A DNA stretch of 64,000 nucleotides from Hexactinellida sp. DTS-2022 (taxonomy: Eukaryota > Porifera > Hexactinellida). Made by a program: the position numbers and the translations under genes. The notes under the pieces were generated by a model. The model was given only the letters and a program-made list of their open reading frames with translations, did no database searches and was not told the origin of the DNA. The DNA lies in NCBI GenBank assembly GCA_028753945.1, contig JAPNXP010000001.1, positions 4,702,501-4,766,500 on the forward strand, written 5' to 3'. This document shows positions 22,101-34,163 of this stretch, in pieces. The stretch's first letter is position 1. Each line of letters begins with the position of its first letter.

Positions 22101-24346
22101 TATTAATAATTTAAATATTATATATATTTTTGTTGTTTACTCTATTAGATAAACAAATCATTGAAACTCGAATTGACTTTATGAGGCTTGTTTCAACAAG
22201 TATTATTTATAAACAAGTATGCTGAAGACTTTTTTTGTTATTGACAAAAAATTACGTCTACAGTAGAACCTGAGTAATCTGACCCTCTATAATCCGGAAT
22301 TCAGCAGAACCGAACACTTTTCCTTATCCCAATGAGCATTGTGAGCACAATCAAATTAAACTTACGAACGTTGTTTAGATATCCCCATCTTCATCAGTTC
22401 CTGAAGAGTGTTCAAGGAACGTTCAATTGTGGCACTACCATTCATAGCCATTCTCTCTCCGTATATCACTATACCACTTTGAGAATATTTCTCAATTTGA
22501 AGTTAAATCAGTTGAAAGATAAGCCTATGGAACATGTTTAATGGACCTACAATTTGAAGTTTCATTATTTTATAAAGAATCGCCAGCCACAAGAGATAAC
22601 CATCAAAATCAAATCATAATTTATTTATTATAATCTCTTGGAATATATCAAACATAATCAGTAAATTGATAGCAATTGGAGACAGCATTAATTGGTTTAA
22701 ATTTCTATGTAGTACTTTCTATACTTTATACTCTTAGTGCGAGATATGATCTGCATAGGATCTTTCACAAACTTATTATCCACTTGATTTGGTTGATGAA
22801 AAGTACTACAAGTTAGTTAGATAGAATAGTTTAGGGATTTATAACTTATCTAGGGGTGCACATGCGCCTAGAGGCGCGTATTAATTTACTACCATTTGAT
22901 AGACATAAATATCATTTATAATGATGTATACAAATTTATGTGCCAAAGATTTTATGCGTGTGACTCTGCCATGGATGAAACTTTAGTCTCGATATATAAA
23001 TAAATAAAGTTTCGAATAACAGACCTAACAGATTTTGTTCATGTCGACATTCGTAAAACTTAGTAAATTCGTGTGGAATCATACCAAAATAGGATATAAT
23101 GTCGTGCCTAATACTATTTTATGTTGTTACATATTCAAGACACCGAATTTTCATAAGCAATAATATTATACACGTATTATTAATTATGTTTTCTACTATA
23201 CACAGCAAGGCGGCTAAAATAAATAATAGCCATTCCCCAAAGGAAACTTAGAGTAATATACCCCCCATTAGAGTAATAAAAGCTTTAACACGCTAACGTC
23301 GGTACCATAGCGACGTACATTCGGGAGCGGAAGCAGCCTATAGTAATTTCGACCGCGGACCGAATTGACCTTAATCTTTTGAATTTGTTAAATCAACTAT
23401 AAAATGGCATTTAATATACTCAATCGGCTTAATCCAGTTGAATAAATTGGAATCGTGAATTGGAATAGAACCGTCTATTTCTAGATCATCTTTTATTGAC
23501 TTAAATAGTATTACACATACGTAAACGGCAGGTCTTTTGGTATACAAATTTTAGCTTAGTTTGTTTACTAATTGTGTACTACTAGTGCAACTTTGCTCAC
23601 AATTCTTGAGTTTCCAAGCTAAACAGTAACAAAATGATCAAATATAGAAAAAAACTACGTAGACCTTTCTGTGTCAATATTAATTAACTTGAGCTTAGCA
23701 ACCCGGACAATATATAAACGAAAACGTTTTACATAACATCCATAAGATTACATCTCTATTAACTCTGTACTCATCGAATAATCATATTTAAAAAGATAAT
23801 TAATTATTTCAAAATATATTATAAATGATTTTTATTTAAACTTGTGTTGTAAGGTAATCAAAACAACAAATAAAGTTCATTACGTTGCCTTACTTAATTA
23901 ATGATAAATACACTACTGAAGTATTGATTCATATCCTTCTTACGCAATAAAATACGGATTTGTTGTAATACGTATCAAAAACTCTAAGAGAAAGGTAAAT
24001 TTATTTAGAATATTGTTTAAACGAGGTAGATTGCATCTTACACAGTATCCGCTTTGCATAAAACACAGATAAATCTGTGTGTGAATGTTTAATGTTTATA
24101 CTGTCTATGTAATTGCTAAACAATTTTCTGAACTTTAAGGAAATCAAATATCGGTGCTCTTTAAAGGAAGTATGCCATTTCTCCTTACACAAGTTATATA
24201 GCTAATCTCAACCATTGTATAATTTATAGTGATTAATTTCTATTGATTAATAGTCAAATTGAGAGTTGAATTGCGATAATATTATTTAACTCGAACTATC
24301 AATATGAACGGTTAATAATACATACCTTCATATTGATACTAAAAAC

Positions 24347-24455
24347 ACAAGTAAATTGGAGGGATTATTAATTTATTATTACATTTTAATAGGCAGCATA
24401 ATTTATAGCTAAATGTAATAATAAATTAATAATTGCTCTAGTTTACTTGTGTTGA
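24347..24455. repeat. Inverted repeat with AAACACAAGTAAA arms
   Basis: AACACAAGTAAATTGGAG and then ATTATTAATTTATTATTACA are mirrored by their complements ending TTTACTTGTGTT. The arms are about 42 bases with a 25-base loop. It is probably a small MITE. Confidence 0.7.
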
Positions 24456-24782
24456 ACTTAAAAATAAATGCGGTTTTACGAATGTGGAATTATTAGGGTA
24501 CTTATTGCATTTAAATTAATGATCATAATTACAATCCTAACTGCACTGCACAAAATTGCATAATATATCCATGTAATATTATATTTCTGCATATTAATTA
24601 AGAATAATAGTTAACTTTAATGTGTTCCAATTTTTGCTATCGAACTTTTCCGAATTAATTCAGCACACTGTATAACCAGCTCGTAAAAATACTAGATACA
24701 GTAGAACCTCTTTAGTACTAACACGGTTAATACGAATTTCCTGATAAGACGAACAAACAGTTCCACAAAATCAGGTCCCTAC

Positions 24783-25150
24783 CAGACATGGGGTCAAGCC
24801 CTAACAAAAGGGCTTAAGCCCGAGCCCATCCCTTATCAGAAGGGCTTAAGCCCAAGCCCTTTTTCTAAGCCCTTTGAGAAAAAGGGCTTAAGTCCAAGCT
24901 CAAGCCCTTAATAAAGGGCATAAGCCCGGACTTAAGTCTTTTACTCCGATTATTTTTAAAATTCATACCGTATTTTATTCAACAAGTTCCTTGAAAAAGG
25001 GCTTGAAAAGGGCTTGAAGCTCATCTATAAAGGGCTTAAGTCCAAGTCCGGGCTTAAGCCCTTTTATCAAAGAAGGACTTAAGTCCGGATTTAAGCCCTC
25101 TTAAAAATGGGCTTAAGTCCAAAGGGCTTAAGCCCTTCGGGGCTTGGCCC
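24783..25150. repeat. GGGCTTAAGCCC array
   Basis: About 370 bases built of the palindromic word GGGCTTAAGCCC and variants (GGGCTTGAAAAGGGCTTGAA, AAGCCCTTTTTCTAAGCCC) in both orientations, mixed with AT-rich spacers. Confidence 0.85.
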
Positions 25151-25170
25151 CATGCCTGGTCCCTACTATA

Positions 25171-25424
25171 CCATAGGCGTCGTTGCAGGGAGGGCTCGCC
25201 CCTGTCTTGAAAATTAGTTGAAACAATGAAAGATAATAGGTTTTTAATTTCCCCAAATGTCAGGTTGCTAAAGCTTTCACAGTATTTATACACCTTACTT
25301 ACGTTATTAATTAAAAAATTATTTGTGGTTATTGATTATTAATTGCAACATTAAAATAAATGTTTTTAAATGTTGTTTGGCTGCCCCAGATTTTCAGAAA
25401 AATTAGAAAGTTCGACGCCTATGG
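25171..25424. mobile_element. Element with CCATAGGCGTCG inverted ends
   Basis: The left end CCATAGGCGTCG pairs with CGACGCCTATGG at the right. A fragment of the family is at 12343. Its class is unknown. Confidence 0.6.
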
Positions 25425-27043
25425 TTCCTACAATGGTTATCGAATGGGATTACTCCGGTTAATACAAACTCCCGATAAAACGAACAAATTTTTACCGTAT
25501 GTTGCATGTTGGTGTTTGTATTACGTGTACGAGGTTCTACTGTTTTTTTTTGTTAAATAATATTTAAGTTATCCTATCTCCATAAAAGGAATTATTAATT
25601 GAAGAGTAATATTGTAATTTCTAACTTTAATTAAGTCTATTTAAAGAAGATAGTATAGTTAAGCGAATAGGCAATCCGTGTATCTTCTATATTAAATCGC
25701 GTTTTTTTTTTGTTCAGAATTGATTGAGGAACTGGTAAGAGCTACAGACTTGAAATTTGGCAAGCGGTGGGGGATATTGTTTCTAGGAACAAGTTCTAAT
25801 ATCTAAGAAAAATATTCACATCTCCATAAGGTGACAAAACTTTAGCCAAATAAATTCGAGGGTTTTCCAGTATGGATTAGCAGCTAGTATTCAATTAGAT
25901 AAAGGATTTAGTGTCTCTATAAATTGTTAAGTGTACATTATAGAACGCATATCTGAGATTGTAATTTAATTGGTCGAGAGGAAGTTCATTAATCCAATCA
26001 ATTATTTGTGTTCCGTCTGTCTACCCATACATTTCTAACTTTCCATTGTGTCTATTTGATATCCAATAATTACCAATCAATACAATAACTTCTCCACTAC
26101 CCAAAGTCAGGGGTCCACAGAGTTGTACATTTCCTTAGTGATATTTAATTTTCTATTTGGAGTTGCTATATTATTATACACGGACATGCTTTGGTATCTA
26201 GAAAATTGTCAGTTCTAGTTAGCATAAATATTACCGGCGCTGATTAATATTTCCCCATATATTTGCTCTGTCCTTTTACGTATATACCTATGGCTGGGGC
26301 CAACGGAAATAAATAGGCAGCTTAGGGGGGCACAGCCCTACTCTGAAACATTAGTATTACTGTTACGTGGGTCACTAGCGGTCACCTAAATATTACCCAT
26401 ATGATTCCCCGTAATATAATTAACCAGTGTGTATAGGGCCTTTGAATTTTGAGTAATGCTTAAGGGGTAAGTATTACAGCCAGTCCTTTTATATTACAAA
26501 TTGGTAAAAAGCGTGATTTAGGGAGGGGGTATATAATTTTTTGATAATTTTTCGCACATAACCGACATTTTTTAATAGGCGGCTAGATTCAGTTTGAGCT
26601 CAATCATGCACATACATTACTCAATTTGCATTCCGTCTATTGGAGTATGTATTTAAATACAACCGGCATTTAATTTGAAAATGCCTGTGTTTTAAATACA
26701 AGCGAGGTCCGCAGGCCCGAGTGCAAGTTGTAAGAACGCGCGTAGCGCGGACGAGCAGCTTGTCTCTATAACATACAAGCTTCTGAGAGCAGATTTTACA
26801 AATTAGAGACATTTCCAAAGAATTCGTATTATTTTCAGGTTTCTTAACACGAAATCTCCATCTTAATAACAATATAATTTGGTTTAAATAGCGACAATAC
26901 ATTTTCGCGATGAGATAGAAACTTGCATAGATACTTGCATCATACTAAAATATAAATGTGAAAGGAGTTACACTAAATTTAGTATTTTACAATTCGATTC
27001 AACATACAAATACAATATTATATTCTCATATACTGCAACTGTA

Positions 27044-28078
27044 CTAGGGTAGCGGCACATACTCGTATGTGATCTCTAACAGAGGAGATCTCAGTTGGAG
27101 GTACCAGTAGGCCTTGTTGTAGTAGAGGTAGAACTCGTCATTGACCTCGAATGTAGTTATTATCGCGATGATACTCTGAATCCATTCTAGAATAGTATTG
27201 TGGCGAGGCTGGAAATTAGTGTACCAACTCATCAGAGCTTTAGCTAGCGTCTCGTTGTGCTTGTTAGGACCGAATATATCCGTCTCGTTACCCAGGAAGA
27301 TAGGCTTTCCAGAGAAGAGTGTGATGAAGGAATGGTTGAATTTCACATCCTGGTTGAAAACTGCGCCTAGTTTTTTCATTTCTCTGAAGGATCTTAGAAT
27401 AAAACTAGCACAGTCAAAAGGCACGAACCATTCTTGGTCCCCCTGCTTAGGTCCCTCCTTCACGCGCCACGTCTCGTAGTAGGGGCCGGTGTCATTGTCT
27501 AACTTTAACCACTTAGCCCATTCGAAGAACTGCTTCCCGCTCATTTCTGTAACCTTTCTTATGCTGCCGTTATCCAGCCACAGCTTATCCACTATTCCCG
27601 GGTAGAAGCAGGCCGCCCCCTGGTTGCACCACAGGGGACTGCTCTGCCCATCTAAGATATGTGGGAATGTACAGTTCATCAGTTCGAAGAGCTCGTACCA
27701 CTCGACTGTGAAGTTCCTCCCAGTGTTCTTGCTCCGGAGGCCGATCGCGTCGTGCCAGATGCCCAGCTTTCCCATAAGGTCTCCTGTTATGAATTGCCAG
27801 ACTGGCTTCTTCATAGCGAACACCTCTATCGTGTCATCAGTCCCGAATGACGGCACGAAACTGGTGCTAGAGGGACAGAAGGGGAACTTTCCCTGACAGT
27901 AGGGGTCTGGCACTGCTACCTTTGTCCTGTTGGAGTAGTAATTTGGGTATACTGGCCAGGACCTATCCGAGATATCACCACTGGCAACGCCGCCCAGCAC
28001 AAGCAACAACAAGCTAGCTTTCAGCAGATTTTGCATTTCAGTAAGGCTATTAAATAAATAAAAAAATTTAATAAACAA
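27044..28078 (-). CDS. CLN5: CLN5, lysosomal BMP synthase family
   Basis: CLN5 is a soluble lysosomal glycoprotein, lost in a human neuronal ceroid lipofuscinosis and reported to make bis(monoacylglycero)phosphate. The single-exon protein aligns from WPVYP through PDPYCQGKFPFCPSS, DDTIEVFAMKKPVWQF, WCNQGAACFYPGI, YYETWRVKEGP and the C-terminal ITYEYVPLP. The candidate catalytic pair is visible: His in GIWHDAIGLRS and Cys in PFDCASFILRSF. The open frame is 344 codons, but the likely start is the second Met (MQNLLKASLLLLVLGG), which begins a clean signal peptide. Several N-x-S/T sites fit a glycoprotein. The upstream neighbour on the same strand, the BEN gene, ends 135 bases away. Confidence 0.97.
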   Translation of the reverse strand: MFIKFFYLFNSLTEMQNLLKASLLLLVLGGVASGDISDRSWPVYPNYYSNRTKVAVPDPYCQGKFPFCPSSTSFVPSFGTDDTIEVFAMKKPVWQFITGDLMGKLGIWHDAIGLRSKNTGRNFTVEWYELFELMNCTFPHILDGQSSPLWCNQGAACFYPGIVDKLWLDNGSIRKVTEMSGKQFFEWAKWLKLDNDTGPYYETWRVKEGPKQGDQEWFVPFDCASFILRSFREMKKLGAVFNQDVKFNHSFITLFSGKPIFLGNETDIFGPNKHNETLAKALMSWYTNFQPRHNTILEWIQSIIAIITTFEVNDEFYLYYNKAYWYLQLRSPLLEITYEYVPLP

Positions 28079-28213
28079 ATAGTAATAAAAAGCGGAAAAA
28101 GATACATATACTGAATTATTATACTAACAGAATAGAACACTTAATAATTGAGAGTGAATGAACTGATAATCAACAGGAAAGGAGTCCAGCATTAACGTGC
28201 AGAATCGTAGCTC

Positions 28214-29566
28214 TCAGATAGTGTTATCCAGAGTTACGCTGTATGCACTCACTGGACAGTTCGGACCAGCATTACTCGCATCTAGCAGCTCTCCGTGTCC
28301 GGAGTAGAGTCCCGATGTCGGCACGATGCTCAAGTTTCCGTAATGCGAGTGTTCTACATTCGCGATTGCCCCAGAGCGCTTCTTGTATAGCATGCGCTTA
28401 TAAACACTCTTCTTTTGAAAGCGAAGGTAGCGTCCCTTCTCGTCGATAGCCCTCATGCACTCTTGCTTCCAGAAATCATCCTGGCTGATCCCCTCCTTCT
28501 CCAGCAAGGGCCAGTGCTGAAACACCAGTCCCTTTATCAGCATCATCCGGGTAGAGTCTAGCTTCCCTATTGTCCCTTCAGGGCATTTGCCGCTCGAATT
28601 GTTCAACATCAATCCCTCCTCACTGAAAATCCTTAAAGCTAATTTGGCTGCGAAGTTCCTCCTGGTATTGGACCTGCGTTTGAGCTCCATCACCTCGTAC
28701 TCGGAGGGGAACTCGGTTAGAATTGGCTTGTAGGCGATGTGGTGGCTGGGCAGCGCAGTAGAGTAGCTAGAGAAGGAGAGCGGCGTGGGCAAAGAGGAGG
28801 ACGTGATGGGGTGAGATGAGGGACTGTATTTGTTGGAAATCTGAATGAAGGAAGCTTCTCCGTTAGTCGGCGTATCTGCGACTGAACTGGTGCCTACAGC
28901 GGGAAGAGTTTCTACAACCATGGAAGTTTTCTGCGCCTGGACCCATTCAAAAATGTCAGTTATCATTGAATGCATACTCTGCACCCGCATCTCAATATTA
29001 GTAACCCTGTTCTTCAAAGAGCTCAGCTCTCTTCCTATTAGCACTGAATCCCGGTCAGTGATGGGTGAATCCACCTCATTTAATGTGTCAAGTATGAGCG
29101 GAGAGTCTAAGTGCTCATCTTGGAAATCGTGCTCGGCTGCTGGCACTCCTTCCGGGTTATCTTCGAGACTGTCTGAAGAGACCTCTTCCTTGGTCAGGAT
29201 GGGGCACTCGCTGGGAGAGGTACATGGCATCGTGTTAGAGGTGGAGAGGAAGAGGGGAGAGTCTTCGTGTGTCCTCTGGGATGGGACCAGGCTATTGGTG
29301 GTATGTTTTGTGTACTGTTTGTGAACAGATTTCTTCTTTATACTGTGAGATTGGTGAGGAATCGATGTACCATCTATGGATTGAGGGTTGATACAGATAG
29401 ACGGAATTTCTGAATTGTGACAGTTCCAATCAAGACTCAGGCTGTAGGTATCCTTGTCATCTGTAAAAAGTCTTATTTTATAGTTGTCTTTGTCGGCTAA
29501 GGTGATTGCTGGGAGGCAGGTAAGGTTTGGCTGTTGATTCCCTTCTCTCAATCTTTTCATATTCAA
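28214..29566 (-). CDS. BEN-domain-like nuclear protein
   Basis: A 450-residue single-exon protein. Residues about 290-385 (YEVMELKRRSNTRRNFAAKL, FSEEGLMLNNSSGKCPEG, KLDSTRMMLIKGLVFQHWP, DFWKQECMRAIDEKGR) have the helix pattern and the central G-K...LD...I.G..F block of BEN domains, which bind DNA or protein partners in chromatin and transcription. Residues about 176-214 look like a short coiled coil (LIGRELSSLKNRVTNIEMRV). The first 175 residues and 215-285 are Ser/Thr/Pro-rich and probably disordered. No transposase or zinc-finger domain accompanies it. The BEN call rests on pattern recognition, and the ortholog is not identified. Confidence 0.65.
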   Translation of the reverse strand: MNMKRLREGNQQPNLTCLPAITLADKDNYKIRLFTDDKDTYSLSLDWNCHNSEIPSICINPQSIDGTSIPHQSHSIKKKSVHKQYTKHTTNSLVPSQRTHEDSPLFLSTSNTMPCTSPSECPILTKEEVSSDSLEDNPEGVPAAEHDFQDEHLDSPLILDTLNEVDSPITDRDSVLIGRELSSLKNRVTNIEMRVQSMHSMITDIFEWVQAQKTSMVVETLPAVGTSSVADTPTNGEASFIQISNKYSPSSHPITSSSLPTPLSFSSYSTALPSHHIAYKPILTEFPSEYEVMELKRRSNTRRNFAAKLALRIFSEEGLMLNNSSGKCPEGTIGKLDSTRMMLIKGLVFQHWPLLEKEGISQDDFWKQECMRAIDEKGRYLRFQKKSVYKRMLYKKRSGAIANVEHSHYGNLSIVPTSGLYSGHGELLDASNAGPNCPVSAYSVTLDNTI

Positions 29567-31151
29567 TTAATCTCTCAGTATGCTGTTGTTTGCCCGTGTT
29601 AATGTAGAGAAATACTATTCGAGCTAGTTGTCCTTTTATATACTATTGTATTGTCTTCTGCATGCTAAATATAGTATTTAATAATCAGTTAGTCAGATTA
29701 ATTAATTAGCTAGTTTTGTAACAATATTATAACTCAATACCTCAGTGGATAATGTTGAACCAAATTAAATGAGCAGTGATTTAATAGTAATGTAATTTAT
29801 TATGCAACTATTATACATTGATAAGTTCATTATTACTGCAAAATCCATACAACTATGTTGTAGATATCAATGTAACAAACATATGATAACAGTTGACCAA
29901 TAATACGAATGCAATTGTACTGAAATAAAATGCAAGCGTCTGTCTGAATAATCCTCGACATGATTGTTGCTGTCGAATAGTATAACGTAGATTCTATTGC
30001 ACAACATGCATTAATATGATTTGAATCAAAAAGATTGCTCAATCGAATGATTAACAGTACACCTGATATAAGGCCACAATTAATGTTTAGGATTATGTAT
30101 ATTGAATTTAATTGAAGAATGCGTAAATAAGTTGTCACTATAGCAAGTAAGAGAAATTAATTATGAAGAAAATAAATACACTTTTAATACTTAAGAAATA
30201 AGCAGTGAAGGATTTAGAAACTCGTTCCTCTCAAAAAAAAGAAAAACAATGCATTTTGTACCACAGTATGTGTAATTGAAATTTAGAGTCAACAGTGCTT
30301 AAATGGGAGTCATTTTCCCAATTAACGGAATATCATATCTTAGTGTAAATTGATACTGAAACACAATGGTTCGTGGATATCAAATCATAAATTCATTAGT
30401 TCGGCAAGAACTAACCTAGTCTCTTCTAGGGTCTACACTACAGTTTTAGAATTAAACAAACTAAACTACTATATTTAGTTTAGTTTGACTAGGAATTAAT
30501 GATGCTTCAGTAACTTATTGGCAAATAGTCTATTGGTCTACCAATCAGTCGGCCGTGCCAACCGGTTTCATCTCTAATGAATAAAGCGCTCTATACATCA
30601 ATAGTAATTACCACATTCACTACCTTTGCTTTGAATATGATAAGCAATATTATAATTAGGCGAACAATTTGTGTTGGTTCAACTTTAAACATAGCATACG
30701 TATAGAATGCTACGGTTTAAACTTTAAATAATTATGTTTAGAATGGGAAAGATGACTAAGCAGTTTCTATAATTGTCCTCAAGGCGTTGCAAACTTAATA
30801 CAAAATTTAGATTATAATAACATTAAGTACCATTAATTATAGTAGTTTAATTATCAGACGACAAAGGATGCCTATAAGAGCATATGAATTAAGGTATTTG
30901 GATTAAAAGATTCACCCAATTATTCCATATACACAATACGGAAGAGCCAGTTCCTATTCAATACAAATGTATTATACTTTATACCTCAATTAGTTTATAC
31001 AAGTATATTAATAAAATAAACACATTATTTAAACATCACAAATACAATTACTACACCCTCGCTATTCCGAACGGGAGATCCTAAAATAAATTATGAATAA
31101 AAGTGGAAGAAGATCTTATAACTAATAAGTCTCAGACAAGAATTTGAAGTA

Positions 31152-31332
31152 CAGTGGAACCTCCACAAACGGGGCCTGTGGAACCGGGGATCCTCTGAAA
31201 ATTGGGTAAAAAATGCAGCAAATTCCTAGTCCCATATAAATGAACCTCCACAAACGGGGAATCGGCAGAAATGGGGAATCGGGGTGGCTAAGATCTTGCG
31301 TCCCTGGCACCCCATTTCTGCAGGTTCTACTG
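31152..31332. mobile_element. pogo-like MITE (CAGTGGAACCTCC ends)
   Basis: The ends are CAGTGGAACCTCCACAAACG and CAGGTTCTACTG, with TA on both sides. GAACCTCCACAAACGGGG recurs inside. Confidence 0.7.
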
Positions 31333-31394
31333 TAGTATACGTACTAGATGTATTGTTCGAATTAAAAAGATTTGGATAACATTGGTTCGGATTA

Positions 31395-31578
31395 CAGGTA
31401 AACCTCCCAAAGCGGCACCTCCGAGTAGCGGCAACCTCCGACAAGCGGCACAAAATCATTCTCCCGATGGGTGCCGCTTTGGGAGTTTTACCTTACGAGC
31501 AACCTCCCAAAGCGGCAACCTCCGAGAAGCGGCACAAAATGATTCTCCCGATGGGTGCCGCTTTGGGAGGTTTACCTG
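31395..31578. mobile_element. MITE with internal duplication (CAGGTAAACCTCCC ends)
   Basis: The ends are CAGGTAAACCTCCCAAAGCG and CGCTTTGGGAGGTTTACCTG, perfect complements over 20 bases. The centre repeats the CCTCCCAAAGCGGCA / TGCCGCTTTGGGAG pair, as if two copies were fused. TA flanks. Confidence 0.8.
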
Positions 31579-31831
31579 TATTGAGATTCTCATTTATAGA
31601 TGTCTATATAAAATATTTATTTCACTAATACTAATCCGTCCGAATTCACAAATCGGAACAGAAAATTTTGACCAGAACACCGTTGTTCGGAATAGCGAGG
31701 GTCTACTCTACTGTATAGATAGTTTCTAATAAAATGAGCTCAAATAATAATTACAAACCAAAATATAGCATCTACAATAACATACAGTAGAGAAATATAG
31801 TTTAATCGATTTAAAATTAGTTCCAAATTAC

Positions 31832-33361
31832 TCAGCAAGTACATTCTCCGTTGTTAGCAGTGCTATTTAGCAGAACGGATAAGTTACGGTTCCCTAAGCA
31901 ACACGGACCAGTGCCGTTAGAAGCTTTGTACAAAACAGTTTCATTAAACGGGAATGCAAGCAACGAACCAATGACGAGAGCTATTACTAGCATAAATATT
32001 CCCATTGAACTTCCGGACTGTCGATCTACTACCTTGAGTTTTCTGGGAATAATCACAAGCGGGACACTTCCGAAGTAACCATTGGTAAGTCCGAAAGCGC
32101 CTATAACCACGAAGAATATCGGAAGTCCATACTCTACATTAATGATTGGTTTGTCTAATGGGAAAATGAACAGGCAGATCAGTGGAATGAATAACACTCG
32201 AAGGAGACTTATAAGGAATAATACCAAACTACTGCATTTGACTTTGATAAGAGTGAACCAGCGAATGATGAAATCTGTAGTCACAAAAATAGTGAGTGTG
32301 ATTATCGGAACCCAATCACAGAGCTGCGTATGACAGGTGTATGCAGCTGTAATAAATGTTGGAAAGAGAAAAAGAGTAATTACAAAGTTGAAGAACAAAG
32401 TAAGTTGTAAGAAACAGGTCTTCTTAAAAATAATTAACTTCCTCTTCAACGATCTCATAAATGAATTACAAGTCTTGTGAAATCTATTTGTCTTAATCCC
32501 AAATAGGAGAGCACTCTCGTCTGTTATAGGGTCAACATGAGCAGATACCTCTGAGTCGTATAAACCATTCTCTCTTTCCTTTTCAAGTACCCTATACTCG
32601 ATGGCGAACTTCCCCTCCTTGAGCTGTTCTATAGAATATCGAATGAATTTGTGACAGTATATGAATGCCCACACAGCTACACTCATTAGCATTACGAGTA
32701 AGGTAAGTGCGATATAAGCTAGAGTGTCACTGGACTCACAAATATTATCATTGAATACTAACTTGGTCGTGATTCGGAAGAATGCAGAGGTGATCCCAGA
32801 TACAGTCTCACCTACGATCAGCGCCTGTGTGTACATACTCGGCAGTTGGCTGGCTATCCCATAGTAAGAGGGCTGGGAGGTACCGATGCCGGCTCCTGTT
32901 AGTATCCCCGCCAACAGAAGCGTATAGCCTATGGACTCAGGTAGGTCGTCAAACACTCCCACTGCCACCAGCGTACTGAATGCGAGGAAGAATATGAGGG
33001 AAATCAGGTAGAGAATGTGACCAGTTAAGATGCGCTTGGCTACTGAAATGTAATCAGAGACTAAGTTCGTGAACAGACAGAACAGGGCATTGGAGCAAAT
33101 CGTTATTGTAACCATAGACCAGTAGAATAAACGAAGATCACAGAACTTTTCTTGATAGAAGTCGAGCAGGAATACGAATGCATTGAAAGGAAACAACAAA
33201 GCCATGCCCTGGAAGAGGAACGCAAAGTAGAGTAAATAGCATCTGTCCACTGGCTTGACAATGCTCTCATTGCTAACAACTGGTATATCCCGTTTGGTAA
33301 TAGATACAGGGCGGTAATGGTCATCTGAGGATGAGTCAAAGTGTTTACTCTTTCTCTCCAT
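31832..33361 (-). CDS. Equilibrative nucleoside transporter (SLC29 family)
   Basis: A 509-residue single-exon membrane protein of the ENT family, which moves nucleosides down their gradient. An N-terminal cytosolic tail of about 45 residues leads into helix 1 (CYLLYFAFLFQGMALLFPFN, the ENT signature with the invariant P-F-N). A roughly 50-residue charged loop (about 235-300) separates helices 1-6 from 7-11, as in the family. The conserved GLTNGYFGSVPLVIIPRKL segment lies in helix 10. The C-terminus after the last helix is a Cys-rich tail with N-x-S/T sites (NGTGPCCLGN, ending ECTC), longer than usual. It could be any ENT paralog; I cannot assign 1-4. Confidence 0.9.
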   Translation of the reverse strand: MERKSKHFDSSSDDHYRPVSITKRDIPVVSNESIVKPVDRCYLLYFAFLFQGMALLFPFNAFVFLLDFYQEKFCDLRLFYWSMVTITICSNALFCLFTNLVSDYISVAKRILTGHILYLISLIFFLAFSTLVAVGVFDDLPESIGYTLLLAGILTGAGIGTSQPSYYGIASQLPSMYTQALIVGETVSGITSAFFRITTKLVFNDNICESSDTLAYIALTLLVMLMSVAVWAFIYCHKFIRYSIEQLKEGKFAIEYRVLEKERENGLYDSEVSAHVDPITDESALLFGIKTNRFHKTCNSFMRSLKRKLIIFKKTCFLQLTLFFNFVITLFLFPTFITAAYTCHTQLCDWVPIITLTIFVTTDFIIRWFTLIKVKCSSLVLFLISLLRVLFIPLICLFIFPLDKPIINVEYGLPIFFVVIGAFGLTNGYFGSVPLVIIPRKLKVVDRQSGSSMGIFMLVIALVIGSLLAFPFNETVLYKASNGTGPCCLGNRNLSVLLNSTANNGECTC

Positions 33362-34163
33362 TTCCTAACCAGTAAATGTAGCACTTACTGCTGAATAAGA
33401 TTGATATTATAATTGTACTAGGTTCAAAGAACAGTAAAATATAATAACTATCTCAAAGAGGAAGGGATTAGATAGTAAATTGGAATGAGATTTCCAGGGC
33501 TCGTGACTCATGAAATGCCCTGGTATTTTATTCAAAAAGGTTCAAGGTGTGGATGTAAATATATTTATATTTGTACGAAATGCAGTTTCTAAATCAAAAA
33601 ACTAATTATAACAATGAATTAAACTAATGTAGAAAACGTGAATGACATCTCGCGTATAACGTATTATATGTACGTACTAAATTTAAACATAGAACCTTAG
33701 AGAAAATTTACCTATTTAGAAGGTGAAATATTTTAATGCATGAAGGGGAAAGGCATTATTTTTTAACTGTAAATATTTGTAACTTAGAATAAATTGATTA
33801 AAGTACACATAAATATATACATTGTTATATTTCCTGTAAATAAGAAGATATTTTGTAAATTTGTATAATACGTGAAGCAACTTAACGTATTACGTATAAT
33901 ATGAATTAACGTAATACGCGCATTATACAACTTAGAATTAAACTCAATTAATGTACGATCAAGACGTATACGTAGTATAGTAGACTAGTATACAAATGGT
34001 AGATATGTTATATAATCATTAATCAAACACAAATGTTCGGGAAATCCATATAATAACACTCGTTAATATAACCCTAGCGTGAGAACGAGTATACCCACAT
34101 AAAATTTGAAAAGATTAATGTGATTATCACATTGAATTGGAAAAAATATATTATACATATATA

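Larger units (their letters stand above)
24699..25542. mobile_element. pogo-like MITE split by nested insertions
   Basis: The outer ends are CAGTAGAACCTCTTTAGTAC and ACGAGGTTCTACTG. Inside are a GGGCTTAAGCCC-rich array (24783-25150) and a second inverted-repeat element (25171-25424). Confidence 0.7.
19031..27043. other. Eight-kb gene-poor interval
   Basis: I see no supported gene. Recognisable content: a 3-copy TTCTAACAAATGCAAACG repeat (19060-19140), (TTAA)n at 19378-19402, a truncated hAT-like MITE (20455-20595), two Helitron-like elements (20600-21911), pogo-like MITEs (21953-22100; 24699-25542 with nested insertions), and an inverted repeat (24347-24455). The open frame at 19834-20205 (123 codons) has no recognisable domain and AT-rich composition, so I do not call it. 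About 22550-24300 and 25560-27040 show nothing I can name. Confidence 0.5.
29567..31831. other. Interval BEN gene to ENT gene
   Basis: AT-rich, with no supported gene. The 101-codon frame at 29833-30138 is low-complexity and not called. Two TA-flanked MITEs lie at 31152-31332 and 31395-31578. The rest is unremarkable. Confidence 0.55.

Noticed and set aside
27215-27235. CTGATGAG on the minus strand as a hammerhead core
   Set aside because: It lies in the CLN5 coding sequence and lacks the other core elements.
29833-30138. 101-codon minus-strand frame
   Set aside because: Low-complexity Ile/Tyr-rich translation of AT-rich DNA without family features.
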